40,253 nucleotides of DNA from an uncultured Winogradskyella sp. (lineage in GTDB: Bacteria; Bacteroidota; Bacteroidia; Flavobacteriales; Flavobacteriaceae): NCBI GenBank assembly GCA_913061495.1, contig CAJXVG010000006.1, positions 1-40,253 on the forward strand. Direction: 5' to 3'. Of this stretch, positions 1 through 7,910 are shown in pieces. The notes beneath the pieces are model-generated. The model did no database searches, had not been told where the DNA came from, and was given only the letters and a program-made list of their open reading frames with translations. Numbering within the stretch: position 1 is the first letter of the stretch; the number at the start of each line of letters is the position of its first letter. The translations under genes and the position numbers were made by a program.

Positions 1-48
1 CGAGATCAGCCTCGGTCTCGTGGGCTCGGAGATGTGTATAAGAGACAG
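1..48. other. Nextera adapter with i7 index (library artefact)
   Basis: Bases 15-48 are the Illumina Nextera read-2 transposase adapter, ending in the mosaic-end sequence AGATGTGTATAAGAGACAG. Bases 1-6 (cgagat) match the tail of the P7 oligo and bases 7-14 (cagcctcg) fit an 8-base i7 index, which I recognise as N710 in adapter orientation. The reverse complement, with the same index, closes the contig. This is not genomic DNA and should be trimmed. Confidence 0.97.
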
Positions 49-395
49 ACTTTAAACATACACCACATCCACTTCGGAAATCAACATTTGAATCATACTT
101 TAAGGCTAATGAAAGTGTGTTTATAGATAACATTAAGTATAGATTTAGAGACAAAAGTCAGTTTACCCCTCAAGGTTTAGCAAATCACATAGAAATAAAA
201 AACAAAACATGTCACCTTAAAAATGACTTACAGCTTATGTATTTTAGATCTTATAAAAAACCGCTGTTATGGTATAAATTAAAACTAAATATGAAAGCTA
301 AAGGTAAATTATTTCTGGGGCTTCAGAGTTTAGATCGGGCACCATCTCATATTTTAGAATATATTTTAAACTGGTTAGAAAAGCGGATGGCTTAG
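49..395 (+). CDS. C-terminal fragment of a probable Stealth-type sugar-phosphate transferase (5' truncated)
   Basis: The reading frame is open from the adapter junction to the stop at 393-395. The ORF track's GTG start at 117 is therefore only the first start-like codon inside a longer gene. The visible ~115 residues begin FKHTPHPLRKSTFE and continue through YRFRDKSQFTPQGLANH. An H-x-P-H/P-x-x-x-K-x-x-F-E motif followed by an FRFR-like stretch resembles conserved region 3 of Stealth proteins, which transfer hexose-1-phosphate in capsule or exopolysaccharide synthesis. The tail is basic, with no membrane segment. The next gene, 27 bp downstream on the same strand, is another phosphotransferase-like surface-polysaccharide gene, which fits. 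It could instead be the end of an unrelated glycosyltransferase, because the catalytic part is missing. Confidence 0.5.
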
Positions 396-422
396 TGTAA
401 ATTGAATATTAAAAAATAGAGG

Positions 423-1508
423 ATGCAATATAAATTTTTAATATACATATCATACAGCTATGCTGTACCAATTGGGAATCCTCTGGAACAAGAAATTAAA
501 AGCAGGGGATTTAGTGTAAAATGGTTTAGTGACCTAGAAGACGGAAAAAAAGCGCTTCAAACCAAAAACAATATCCTTCATTCCATTAAAGACGTAGTAA
601 ATTACGAGCCTCATATTGTATTAGTTGCCACTAATGATGTTCCCGATTTTATATCTGGACTTAAAGCACAAGTTTTTCACGGTTTTAATGCTCAAAAAAG
701 ACCAGAAAGTAAAAATGAATTTAGTCATTTTCGGATCCGTGGATTCTTTGATTTGTACTGTACTCAAGGACCTTCTACTACAAAAGGTTTTAAGGCACAA
801 CAAAAAAAACACCCGCATTTTGAGGTTAAAGAAACTGGTTGGAGCAAAGTGGATCCATTGTTCCCAATAGTTAAAAAAGAGAAAAATAATTTTCCAACCA
901 TAATGATTGCTTCAACATTTAGCAAGCGTCTAAGTTTAGCGCACAATTTCGATGTTTTAAGTACAATCAAAAAACTTTCTAGATCTGGAAAATACAACTT
1001 CATAATGGTATTGCATCCAAAGCTACCAGTCGAAATAAAAGAGAAATGGAAAAGTTTAAACGGCAATTATTTTCAATATTATGACACTACAGATTTAATT
1101 CCACTATTTAAAAAAGCAGATATTATGTTTGCTGATACAACATCTGCTATTCAAGAGTTTTTAATCCAACAAAAACCAGTGGTCACATACCTACATACTT
1201 TTGATCATAAGTACTTAATAAATATTGAAACTCCTGATGCTATTGAGAATACTTTTGACGAAGCTTTAAGCTATCCTCAAAATTTATTAGAGAACATTGA
1301 CACTTTTATTAACCAATTACACCCGTATTTTGATGGCAAATCAAGTAAACGCGTTATTGATACATGTATATCTTTTTTACATGAAGATAAAAGCCACTTA
1401 AAAAACAAACCACTAAACCTTATTAGGAAATATAAAATTAGAAAACGATTGGGGTATTTTACTTTAAATAGTTACAATAAGCCATTTACAATAAAGTTAA
1501 CAGATTAG
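423..1508 (+). CDS. CDP-glycerol glycerophosphotransferase-like protein (surface polysaccharide)
   Basis: This 361-residue soluble protein resembles the GT-B-fold Glyphos_transf (TagB/TagF-like) family, which transfers glycerol-phosphate or related groups to polysaccharide or teichoic acid acceptors. Visible family features, in order, are an HG motif in VFHGFNAQK (about residue 85), GWSKVDPLF, a central LHPKLP segment and DIMFADTTSAIQEFL followed by KPVVTYL. The last two correspond to the nucleotide-binding C-terminal half. The C-terminus is basic (LIRKYKIRKRLGY). The ATG at 423 lies 27 bp after the upstream fragment, suggesting one transcript. The 3' end overlaps the convergent glycosyltransferase by 4 nt. 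In Gram-negative flavobacteria such genes usually belong to LOS or capsule loci. The donor and acceptor cannot be read from the sequence. Confidence 0.75.
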   Translation: MQYKFLIYISYSYAVPIGNPLEQEIKSRGFSVKWFSDLEDGKKALQTKNNILHSIKDVVNYEPHIVLVATNDVPDFISGLKAQVFHGFNAQKRPESKNEFSHFRIRGFFDLYCTQGPSTTKGFKAQQKKHPHFEVKETGWSKVDPLFPIVKKEKNNFPTIMIASTFSKRLSLAHNFDVLSTIKKLSRSGKYNFIMVLHPKLPVEIKEKWKSLNGNYFQYYDTTDLIPLFKKADIMFADTTSAIQEFLIQQKPVVTYLHTFDHKYLINIETPDAIENTFDEALSYPQNLLENIDTFINQLHPYFDGKSSKRVIDTCISFLHEDKSHLKNKPLNLIRKYKIRKRLGYFTLNSYNKPFTIKLTD

Positions 1509-2329
1509 TCTTTATAAATACCAAATTTGGTGAATTTAGAATTCGAGCGTCTCGTTTCTTTCCTAATCTCACTATTCTTTTTTATAATAACATCGTTTTT
1601 ATAAGGTCTCTCATGATATAAATGAACACATATTGCGCTATATCTAATTTGAAGAAATTTAATACCATTATTTATCATTCGCTCACCTACTTCTCTATCC
1701 TCAGCGCCATATTGCATACGCTCATCAAAACCATTGACGGCGACTATATCACCTTTGTAACAAGACACATTCATACCATCAAAAGTTGCCTTTGTTGGTG
1801 TTATACTATTTAACAATTTAGATTTTGATTTCGACTTAGTAAGTTTATTCAATTTAAAGCTTTTAGGCTGCCCTTGCTCCGTTAACCAATTTTTGTCGAA
1901 ACATTTCTGCTGAAGAATAATCTCTTCTGAAATTTGGTTGGAAATTTCCTCTATTAGTTTAAAATAACCACCAGATAATGCACAACTAGGTTTTCTTAAT
2001 TTTAAATGGGTCTCTACAAAATCTTTACGTGCAATACAATCCCCATCTGTAAATATTAAATAGCCATAATTTGAAGCAACAATAGCTTTATTTAAAATCT
2101 TAGTTTTCTGAAAGCCGTCATCTGGTTGCCAGATGTGAGTTAATTTTAAATCAGATATTACAGAAAATTCATCTATTACAGATTTGGTTCGATCATCAGA
2201 ACCATCATCCGCAACAATAATTTCAAAGGTTTTTACGGTTTGAATATTATAACTATACAATACTAACTTCAACCATTCTGGTTGATTGAAAGTACTAATA
2301 ATTATAGAGACGTAAGAATTTGATTCCAT
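1505..2329 (-). CDS. Family 2 glycosyltransferase with GT7-type C-terminal domain
   Basis: This 274-residue protein has a GT-A fold. The N-terminus YVSIIISTFNQPEWL leads to the nucleotide-binding DDGSDD (about residues 41-46). FTDGDCIA (about 92-98) supplies the metal-binding D-x-D. The C-terminal part, with GMNVSCYKGDIVAVNGFDE and GAEDREVGERM, matches the galactosyltransferase (Glyco_transf_7C) extension of chondroitin-polymerase-like enzymes, where the ED pair is catalytic. It probably adds one sugar to LOS or capsule. It is transcribed opposite to both neighbours, overlapping the convergent upstream-coordinate gene by 4 nt and lying 41 bp from the divergent gene at 2371. A TAnnTTTG box sits 5 nt before its ATG. 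Confidence 0.88.
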   Translation of the reverse strand: MESNSYVSIIISTFNQPEWLKLVLYSYNIQTVKTFEIIVADDGSDDRTKSVIDEFSVISDLKLTHIWQPDDGFQKTKILNKAIVASNYGYLIFTDGDCIARKDFVETHLKLRKPSCALSGGYFKLIEEISNQISEEIILQQKCFDKNWLTEQGQPKSFKLNKLTKSKSKSKLLNSITPTKATFDGMNVSCYKGDIVAVNGFDERMQYGAEDREVGERMINNGIKFLQIRYSAICVHLYHERPYKNDVIIKKNSEIRKETRRSNSKFTKFGIYKD

Positions 2330-2334
2330 TAGCG

Positions 2335-2342
2335 CAAAAATA
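2335..2342 (-). promoter_or_regulatory. Putative -7 box (TATTTTTG) 5 nt before a start codon
   Basis: On the minus strand the 41-bp divergent gap holds TATTTTTG, matching the Bacteroidota -7 consensus TAnnTTTG. It ends 5 nt before the ATG at 2329. A start site at the usual distance would give a leader of almost no length. No TTTG-type -33 element is visible at the expected spacing, so confidence is limited. Confidence 0.35.
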
Positions 2343-2370
2343 CTATTTTTACAGCAGTGAAATTACATCT

Positions 2371-3135
2371 ATGTTAAAACTATCTGGAGTTATTATTACA
2401 TTTAACGAGGAACGAAACATCGAAGAGTGTTTGAAATCTTTAGTCAACGTTGTTGATGAAATTGTAGTGGTAGATTCTTACTCATCTGACAACACAAAAT
2501 CTATTTGTCAGAGGTTTAATGTAAAATTTATAGAACAAGAATTCTTAGGATATATTGAACAAAAGAATTTTGCTTTAAAACAAGCTAGTTTTGACTATGT
2601 TGTTTCATTAGATGGAGATGAAGCTTTATCTAACGTGCTTCAAAAATCACTAGTTAAATTAAAAAGTAATTGGAACTATGATGGTTATTATATAAATCGT
2701 TTCAACAATTTTTGCGGACAATGGATAAGGTATTCTGATTGGTATCCTAATAGAAAGCTACGTGTTTTTGATAGAAGATGTGGAAAATGGACAGGCCTAA
2801 ATCCTCACGATAACGTAAAATTGCATGACATAAATGCAAAAACTGGGCAACTAAAAGGTGATATACTGCATAAAACCTATCAAAGCTATTCTGAGTTTAA
2901 CCAAAAAACCGAGTACTTTTCTACTATAGCTGCTAAGGCTTATTATAAAGAAGGTAAAAATGCGACAATCTTGAAAATTGTTTGGAATCCAACCTGGGCC
3001 TTTTTTAAAGCCTATTTTTTAAGGTTAGGGTTTTTGGATGGGTTTAACGGGTTTATGATTTGTTACCAAACTGGCAATCTTACCTTTTTAAAATATTCTA
3101 AATTAAGGGAGTTGCACCAAACTAAGAACTTTTAA
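2371..3135 (+). CDS. Family 2 glycosyltransferase, WaaE/KdtX-like (LPS core)
   Basis: I start at ATG 2371 rather than the track's 2320. The protein then begins MLKLSGVIITFNEERNIEE, the standard N-terminus of this family, and the upstream residues overlap the divergent gene and look non-coding. The 254-residue protein has DEIVVVDSYSSDNT, the D-x-D motif in SLDGDEALS, and YPNRKLRVFDRR, all typical of the WaaE/KdtX-like group that adds a sugar to the LPS inner core. A weakly hydrophobic C-terminal segment (WAFFKAYFLRLGFLDG) is usual for these membrane-associated enzymes. Its end overlaps the convergent Kdo-kinase-like gene by 14 nt. Together they suggest an inner-core modification pair, although on opposite strands. 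Confidence 0.88.
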   Translation: MLKLSGVIITFNEERNIEECLKSLVNVVDEIVVVDSYSSDNTKSICQRFNVKFIEQEFLGYIEQKNFALKQASFDYVVSLDGDEALSNVLQKSLVKLKSNWNYDGYYINRFNNFCGQWIRYSDWYPNRKLRVFDRRCGKWTGLNPHDNVKLHDINAKTGQLKGDILHKTYQSYSEFNQKTEYFSTIAAKAYYKEGKNATILKIVWNPTWAFFKAYFLRLGFLDGFNGFMICYQTGNLTFLKYSKLRELHQTKNF

Positions 3136-3880
3136 TTTTAAACTTTTTCTTAAATCTTTTTTTTCTTTCAAAAGCCGCTCTAAAAGAAGTGACTTCGTTC
3201 CACATTAAACTAAACACCTCATCGCAAGATTTGTTATAATGTCTTGAATACTCATCGCTCATAATTTTGACCATATGCTTGTATTTGCTTATACGAGCAA
3301 AATTTTTCATTCGGTCTTCAAAATTCAATGACCTAAATCGCATTCGGTTTAAATCAACCAAATAAAAATTATAGTTATTACCTGTTTTAGTTATAAGGGT
3401 GTTTCCTGGCGAATGGTCTAAAAATTCTACTCCTTTTTCGTGTAAATCAAAAGTAAATTTGGTGAATTGTCGTAATATGTTATCGTAATCTGGGTAATTA
3501 AAATCCTCAATTAATTCTCTATACGTTAAATCATAATTCAATTGTCTGCTTACATAATAACTTCTTCCAAATAATACACCATTTGGATATTCAAAATAAG
3601 CTATAGGTTTAGGTGTTCCAATTCCTAATTTAATTAACTTATTGGCATGTTCAAATGAGCGTCTTGCCTTACTTTTTCTAAAATATTTATATACAATTTG
3701 ATTGAATATATTTGGTACCCTAAAGGATTTTACATTTATAATTTCTTCCCCTAAACCAAATAGTTTTAACGTATTCCGTTCGTCTTTTAAAACGCTTTGC
3801 TCTGAGTTATCAAAATCATCTATTATTTTTTTTAACTCAGCTTTTTTATCTAAGTAATCAGCACTCACAACTATTTTCAT
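3122..3880 (-). CDS. Kdo kinase / LPS kinase-like protein (KdkA/WaaP/InaA group)
   Basis: This 252-residue soluble protein has a kinase-like fold of the family that phosphorylates Kdo or heptose in the LPS core. The catalytic loop reads LDHSPGNTLI (D155, H156, N160), and the metal-binding VDLNRMRF lies about 18 residues later. The N-lobe contains SFEHANKLIKLGIGTPKPIAY, where the E/H stretch and the P-x-P-x-A segment match InaA/KdkA-type kinases. Flavobacterial LOS usually has a single phosphorylated Kdo, so Kdo is a plausible substrate, but this is inference. The C-terminus is strongly basic (KKRFKKKFKIK), which would suit binding at the membrane face. The ATG at 3880 is preceded 5 nt upstream by TAATTTTG, suggesting its own nearly leaderless transcript. 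Confidence 0.78.
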   Translation of the reverse strand: MKIVVSADYLDKKAELKKIIDDFDNSEQSVLKDERNTLKLFGLGEEIINVKSFRVPNIFNQIVYKYFRKSKARRSFEHANKLIKLGIGTPKPIAYFEYPNGVLFGRSYYVSRQLNYDLTYRELIEDFNYPDYDNILRQFTKFTFDLHEKGVEFLDHSPGNTLITKTGNNYNFYLVDLNRMRFRSLNFEDRMKNFARISKYKHMVKIMSDEYSRHYNKSCDEVFSLMWNEVTSFRAAFERKKRFKKKFKIKSS

Positions 3881-3885
3881 AAAAG

Positions 3886-3893
3886 CAAAATTA
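3886..3893 (-). promoter_or_regulatory. Putative -7 box (TAATTTTG) 5 nt before a start codon
   Basis: The minus strand reads TAATTTTG, a match to TAnnTTTG, ending 5 nt before the ATG of the kinase-like gene. A TTG lies upstream but about 25 nt away, longer than the usual spacing. The spacing to the start codon matches that of the boxes at 2335 and 30561. Confidence 0.4.
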
Positions 3894-3950
3894 CAACTTT
3901 TTGAATATCATAAATAATCAATCTCAGCCTTAAAAATATAATTGATATCG

Positions 3951-3958
3951 TATCTTTG
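3951..3958 (+). promoter_or_regulatory. -7 promoter box (TATCTTTG) of the cca operon
   Basis: TATCTTTGC, a strong match to the Bacteroidota -7 element, lies 28 nt upstream of the cca ATG at 3987 and inside the track's longer ORF. This argues that codons before 3987 are not translated. The flanks (cgTATCTTTGCaaa) are the same as at 7367. No clear -33 TTTG is visible. Confidence 0.6.
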
Positions 3959-3986
3959 CAAAGCGAAAATTTTCTCCACATTATTG

Positions 3987-5402
3987 ATGAACCACAAACA
4001 AGCCTTAAAGCATCCAATTTTTAAGATTATATCTCAGTCTGCTGAAGCTCTAAATATAGACAGCTACGTTATTGGTGGGTTTGTACGCGATTATTTGTTA
4101 CAACGAGGTAATGCTAAAGATATAGATATTGTAGCTGTTGGCAGCGGTATTTCACTCGCAAAACAAGTAGCCAAAAACTTGCCCAGTCAGCCTGCCGTAC
4201 AGGTTTTTAAAACCTACGGAACAGCAATGCTGCGCTATAACGATATTGAAATTGAATTTGTTGGAGCCCGAAAAGAAAGCTACTCAGAACATAGCAGAAA
4301 TCCAATTGTGGAAAACGGAACGCTCAAAGACGATCAAAACCGACGCGATTTTACGATAAACGCTCTGGCCTTGAGTCTCAAAAAAGAAAATTACGGAGAA
4401 CTCTTAGATCCTTTTAACGGCTTAAACGATTTAGACAAAGGCATTATACAAACACCACTAAACCCAGATATTACCTATAGCGACGATCCTTTACGTATGA
4501 TGCGAGCAATCCGTTTTGCAACACAATTAAACTTTAAGATTGAAGAAAATTCCTTAAAAGCAATTGCCAAGAACAAAGATCGCATTAAAATAATAACAAA
4601 AGAACGAATTGTTGTCGAGCTAAATAAAATTTTAGAAAGCGAAACTCCTTCCATAGGTTTTTTACTACTCGAAAAAACTGGTCTATTACAGTACATATTG
4701 CCAGAATTAGTAGCTCTAAAAGGCATAGATGAGGTAGAAGGACAGCGCCATAAAGATAATTTTTACCATACGCTTGAGGTGGTTGATAATATTTCAAAAA
4801 CAACCGACAATCTTTGGTTACGTTGGGCTGCCCTTTTACATGATATTGGTAAAGCTCCCACCAAAAAGTTTCATAAAAAAATTGGATGGACTTTCCATGC
4901 GCACGAATTTGTTGGTGCTAAAATGGTTTACAGACTATTTAAGCGTTTAAAAATGCCTTTGAATGACAAGATGAAATTTGTGCAAAAAATGGTAATGATG
5001 AGCTCTAGACCAATTGTACTTGCAAGCGATGTTACAGATTCAGCTGTACGACGTTTGGTTTTTGATGCTGGCGACCATGTTGATGATTTAATGACGCTTT
5101 GTGAAGCTGATATCACCACAAAAAATCCAAGAAAATTCAAGAAATACCATAATAATTTTAAGAAAGTAAGGGATAAAATTGTGGAAGTTGAAGAGCGCGA
5201 TCACGTTCGTAATTTCCAACCTCCAATTTCTGGTGAAGAAATTATGGCGGCTTTCAATTTAAAACCTTCTCGCGAAATTGGCATCATTAAAGAAGCCATA
5301 AAAGAAGCTATTTTAGAAGGTGATATTCCTAATGAACATAACGCCGCTTATGACCTCATGCTAAAGGAAGGAAAAAAATTGGGTCTTAAAGAGATGATAT
5401 GA
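3987..5402 (+). CDS. cca: CCA tRNA nucleotidyltransferase with HD domain
   Basis: This enzyme adds or repairs the 3'-terminal CCA of tRNAs using CTP and ATP. I use ATG 3987 (471 aa) because a promoter box lies inside the track's extension and homologues start with a short helix before the nucleotidyltransferase core. The class II polymerase signature is visible: G30-G31 and R34-D35 in VIGGFVRDYL, then the metal-binding D45-x-D47 in KDIDIVAVG. RRDFTINALAL follows at about residue 118, with DPLRMMRAIRFATQ further on. The C-terminal half has an HD phosphohydrolase domain with LLHDIGK (H285-D286), as in many bacterial CCA enzymes. Its stop overlaps the next ATG (ATGA), indicating translational coupling to the secreted orphan and then ctaA. 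Confidence 0.96.
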   Translation: MNHKQALKHPIFKIISQSAEALNIDSYVIGGFVRDYLLQRGNAKDIDIVAVGSGISLAKQVAKNLPSQPAVQVFKTYGTAMLRYNDIEIEFVGARKESYSEHSRNPIVENGTLKDDQNRRDFTINALALSLKKENYGELLDPFNGLNDLDKGIIQTPLNPDITYSDDPLRMMRAIRFATQLNFKIEENSLKAIAKNKDRIKIITKERIVVELNKILESETPSIGFLLLEKTGLLQYILPELVALKGIDEVEGQRHKDNFYHTLEVVDNISKTTDNLWLRWAALLHDIGKAPTKKFHKKIGWTFHAHEFVGAKMVYRLFKRLKMPLNDKMKFVQKMVMMSSRPIVLASDVTDSAVRRLVFDAGDHVDDLMTLCEADITTKNPRKFKKYHNNFKKVRDKIVEVEERDHVRNFQPPISGEEIMAAFNLKPSREIGIIKEAIKEAILEGDIPNEHNAAYDLMLKEGKKLGLKEMI

Positions 5403-6325
5403 AAGTATTTTATTTGACAGCATTTAGTTTTATATTTTCAACAAATATTTTGCTAGGACAGATAGTTGAAATTAAAGGTTTTGCATTCAGTTCTAATGAA
5501 AACCAAAGAGTAAATGTGCAGATTAATGACACTATCAATAAGTTAATACGGCTAGATAAAATTGACCTACTTAGTAACTTTTCAAAAAATCAATTTAAAA
5601 AATTAATTACCCAAACAAACAGACGTGGTAAATTCAAGATAAAAGCTCACTTAGATGACTCGCTAAGTTTCAGAGCGCATTTAGATTTAAAGAAAACATA
5701 CGCAGTTTCTGATTTAATAAATAAAGACACAGTTTCAATTCAACTTGAAAAAAAAACTTGTTGGAATGAGTGCAAAGAGAATGTTGAGTTAATTATTATT
5801 AGGGGAAGAAAATTAAACTTTAAAAAAAGTAGGTATGATGACTGTGAATACGGTTCTATGAACTCCAATTGGGAAGCAATTTATTCCGTCGACTCCATAC
5901 TTCACGGGAACTACAATAATGATACTATTAAATTCAAAGTCTCTGTTCATGCTAGGCAACCTACAGTTCAAAATTATGATAATGTCATATTATATATTTA
6001 TAAAAAATGTGATTTATATACAATGCTAAGAAACGGTTTTGACCCTATTTATAAAACAAAAACTAAGAAATGGGCAGGAATATACACCAATGGATATCTA
6101 AGTAAAATACCTCTTGACATCAGACCAAAAGCCAAACACTTAGATTTTAACACTCCTGTTGAAATTAAATTTCATAAAAGTTGGGATGATGATTATATAT
6201 CAAATAGATGGTATGAACCTTATTATAGTGTCAAAGATAGAAAAGCCATCGCGAAGTACGGGTTCTATGTTAATGATCTTATAAATATACGGATTGCTTA
6301 CATCAATAGTATCAATGAAAGATGA
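5399..6325 (+). CDS. Secreted protein of unknown function within the cca-ctaA run
   Basis: I do not recognise this 308-residue protein. It starts with a typical signal peptide (MKVFYLTAFSFIFSTNILLGQ, cleavage likely after GQ) and has no later membrane segment, no lipobox and no T9SS sorting domain, so it should stay in the periplasm. A first third rich in K, N and D resembles a small beta-sandwich of the kind seen in carboxypeptidase-regulatory-like domains. Two cysteines follow in CWNEC, with further cysteines at DDCEYG and KKCDLY, so disulfides are possible. The W-x-A-x-Y-S-V-D-S-I-L-x-G pattern suggests a second beta-rich domain. It overlaps cca and ctaA by 4 nt at each end (ATGA twice), so it is co-translated with two unrelated housekeeping genes. 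Confidence 0.7.
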   Translation: MKVFYLTAFSFIFSTNILLGQIVEIKGFAFSSNENQRVNVQINDTINKLIRLDKIDLLSNFSKNQFKKLITQTNRRGKFKIKAHLDDSLSFRAHLDLKKTYAVSDLINKDTVSIQLEKKTCWNECKENVELIIIRGRKLNFKKSRYDDCEYGSMNSNWEAIYSVDSILHGNYNNDTIKFKVSVHARQPTVQNYDNVILYIYKKCDLYTMLRNGFDPIYKTKTKKWAGIYTNGYLSKIPLDIRPKAKHLDFNTPVEIKFHKSWDDDYISNRWYEPYYSVKDRKAIAKYGFYVNDLINIRIAYINSINER

Positions 6326-7362
6326 AAACACATTTCAGAAAAACTGCTAAAATAGCTTTAGTCCTCATTTACGTCGTTATAATTGCTGGTGCTGTTGTAC
6401 GGATGACGGGTTCTGGGATGGGCTGCCCAGATTGGCCTAAATGTTTTGGGTATTACATACCTCCAACTGAACTTTCAGAATTACAATTCAAACCCAATCA
6501 TAACTATAAAAAAGGTGTAGTTATTATTGTTGAGGAAGAGTTACAGGTTGTAAAAGAAAATTTTGTGTCAGGTGAAAACATTAACCTAAACAACTGGAAG
6601 CTATATACTAAACATGATTATGCTGAGTTTAATCCACTACATACTTGGGTAGAATATATTAACAGGCTCACTGGTGCCTTGTCTGGTATTCCAATCCTTA
6701 TATTCACCATTATGTCTATATGGCTTTGGAAAGACAAAAAGCGCTTTCTATTGCTCTCAATTTTTACGGTAATTGCAATGGGCTTTCAAGCTTGGTTAGG
6801 TAAAACGGTTGTAGATTCTAACCTCGCTCCATACAAAATTACAATTCATATGGTAATGGCTTTGGTGATTGTTGCTGTAATTTTATATCTCATTTATATT
6901 TCAAAAACAAGTTTTAAAAATCAAAAGTTTGATAAACATTTTAGAAATGTTTTGGTGTTTGCTACCGCACTTACCCTATTCCAAATAATTCTAGGAACAC
7001 AAGTACGGCAGTTTGTTGATATACAAAATAAACTCAACGGTTACTTTAATTGGGATATTACCTCAATTGCTCCTTTAGAGTTCTATATTCACCGATCACT
7101 TTCTGTTTTAGTGCTATTAATAAATCTTTGGCTTTTTTACAGAAATAGAAAGCTTAATCTTGGCTATAATAAATTTAAACTTGTGTTGATTTGTATTGCC
7201 TTGGAAATTCTTACAGGAATTGCCATGTACTACTTTAACTTCCCATTTTCAACCCAACCATTACATTTGGTTATAGCTACTATTATGATAGGTATTCAAT
7301 TTTATATTATATTAGAAAGCAACCATAGAAGCGAACAGAAAACTGTTATAGCTAAAACATAA
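6322..7362 (+). CDS. ctaA: Heme A synthase (COX15/CtaA)
   Basis: This integral membrane enzyme oxidises the C8 methyl of heme O to the formyl of heme A, needed by aa3-type cytochrome oxidases. The 346-residue protein begins with a membrane segment followed by VVRMTGSGMGCPDWPKCFG, the hallmark of the family, with two cysteines in the first periplasmic loop. Later come HTWVEYINRLTGALSG, ITIHMVMALVIV, YIHRSLSVLVLL and LHLVIATIMIG, whose histidines are the expected heme ligands. About eight membrane segments can be traced. The start overlaps the previous stop as ATGA. The first loop is extended (VIIVEEELQVVKENFVSGENINLNNW), as is common in Bacteroidota CtaA. The genes for heme O synthase and oxidase subunits are not in this window. 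Confidence 0.95.
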   Translation: MKTHFRKTAKIALVLIYVVIIAGAVVRMTGSGMGCPDWPKCFGYYIPPTELSELQFKPNHNYKKGVVIIVEEELQVVKENFVSGENINLNNWKLYTKHDYAEFNPLHTWVEYINRLTGALSGIPILIFTIMSIWLWKDKKRFLLLSIFTVIAMGFQAWLGKTVVDSNLAPYKITIHMVMALVIVAVILYLIYISKTSFKNQKFDKHFRNVLVFATALTLFQIILGTQVRQFVDIQNKLNGYFNWDITSIAPLEFYIHRSLSVLVLLINLWLFYRNRKLNLGYNKFKLVLICIALEILTGIAMYYFNFPFSTQPLHLVIATIMIGIQFYIILESNHRSEQKTVIAKT

Positions 7363-7366
7363 ATCG

Positions 7367-7374
7367 TATCTTTG
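7367..7374 (+). promoter_or_regulatory. -7 promoter box (TATCTTTG) for the pRiA4b-like gene
   Basis: cgTATCTTTGCaaa, identical over 14 nt to the element before cca, begins 4 nt after the ctaA stop and lies 20 nt before the ATG at 7395. This suggests the next gene has its own transcript with a short leader. Confidence 0.6.
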
Positions 7375-7394
7375 CAAACTATTAAAATTAAACG

Positions 7395-7910
7395 ATGATT
7401 TACAGATTTAGAGTCATATTAGATAATGATACAGAAGATGATGTGTTTCGCGATATAGAAATTCGTGAAAATGACACTATGGAAGATTTACACAATGCCA
7501 TTACACAATCTTTTGGGTTTAATGGCATGGAAATGGCATCTTTTTATGTTAGCGATGACGAGTGGAATCAAGGTGAAGAAATTGCCATGATGGATATGAG
7601 TGAAGCTGGTAATACTGTAAGAATGATGAATGAAACTACCATTAATGATGTGGTACACGAAGCTGCAACAAAACTCATATATGTGTACGACTTTATGAGT
7701 ATGTGGACCTTCTACGTAGAATTGGGTGAAATTGTTGAAGAAGCAGAAGGCACCGATTATCCTAATTTAATGTATGTGCATGGTCAAATTCCTGATGAAG
7801 CACCTGAAAAAACATTTGAAGCAGAAGGTGAAGATGATTTTGATGAGTATGATGATGATTTGGATATCAATGATTACGACAATTTAGATTTTGATGAAAA
7901 TTGGAATTAA
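7395..7910 (+). CDS. pRiA4b ORF-3-like (IS1096 TnpR-like) acidic protein
   Basis: This 171-residue protein matches the plasmid pRiA4b ORF-3-like superfamily. It has an N-terminal MIYRFRVILDNDTEDDVFRDIEI strand region, then the characteristic DLHNAITQSFGF (about residues 31-42) and ASFYVSDDEW, and later YVYDFMSMWTFYVEL. The C-terminal ~35 residues are almost all acidic (DDFDEYDDDLDINDYDN), giving a disordered tail. The family was named after transposon-borne genes, but stand-alone chromosomal copies like this are common in Bacteroidota and their function is unknown. There are no transposase remnants or inverted repeats nearby, so I do not call a mobile element. The stop overlaps the convergent gene by 4 nt. 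Confidence 0.8.
   Translation: MIYRFRVILDNDTEDDVFRDIEIRENDTMEDLHNAITQSFGFNGMEMASFYVSDDEWNQGEEIAMMDMSEAGNTVRMMNETTINDVVHEAATKLIYVYDFMSMWTFYVELGEIVEEAEGTDYPNLMYVHGQIPDEAPEKTFEAEGEDDFDEYDDDLDINDYDNLDFDENWN

Noticed and set aside
621-1066. Antisense ORFs inside the glycerophosphotransferase gene (65 and 100 aa), and similar shadow ORFs elsewhere
   Set aside because: They lie wholly within strong coding frames, have no promoter box or recognisable domain, and reflect base composition.
7395-7910. Mobile element suggested by the IS1096/pRiA4b-like protein name
   Set aside because: No transposase, no inverted repeats and no target duplication nearby; the gene has its own chromosomal-type promoter box and lone homologues are common.
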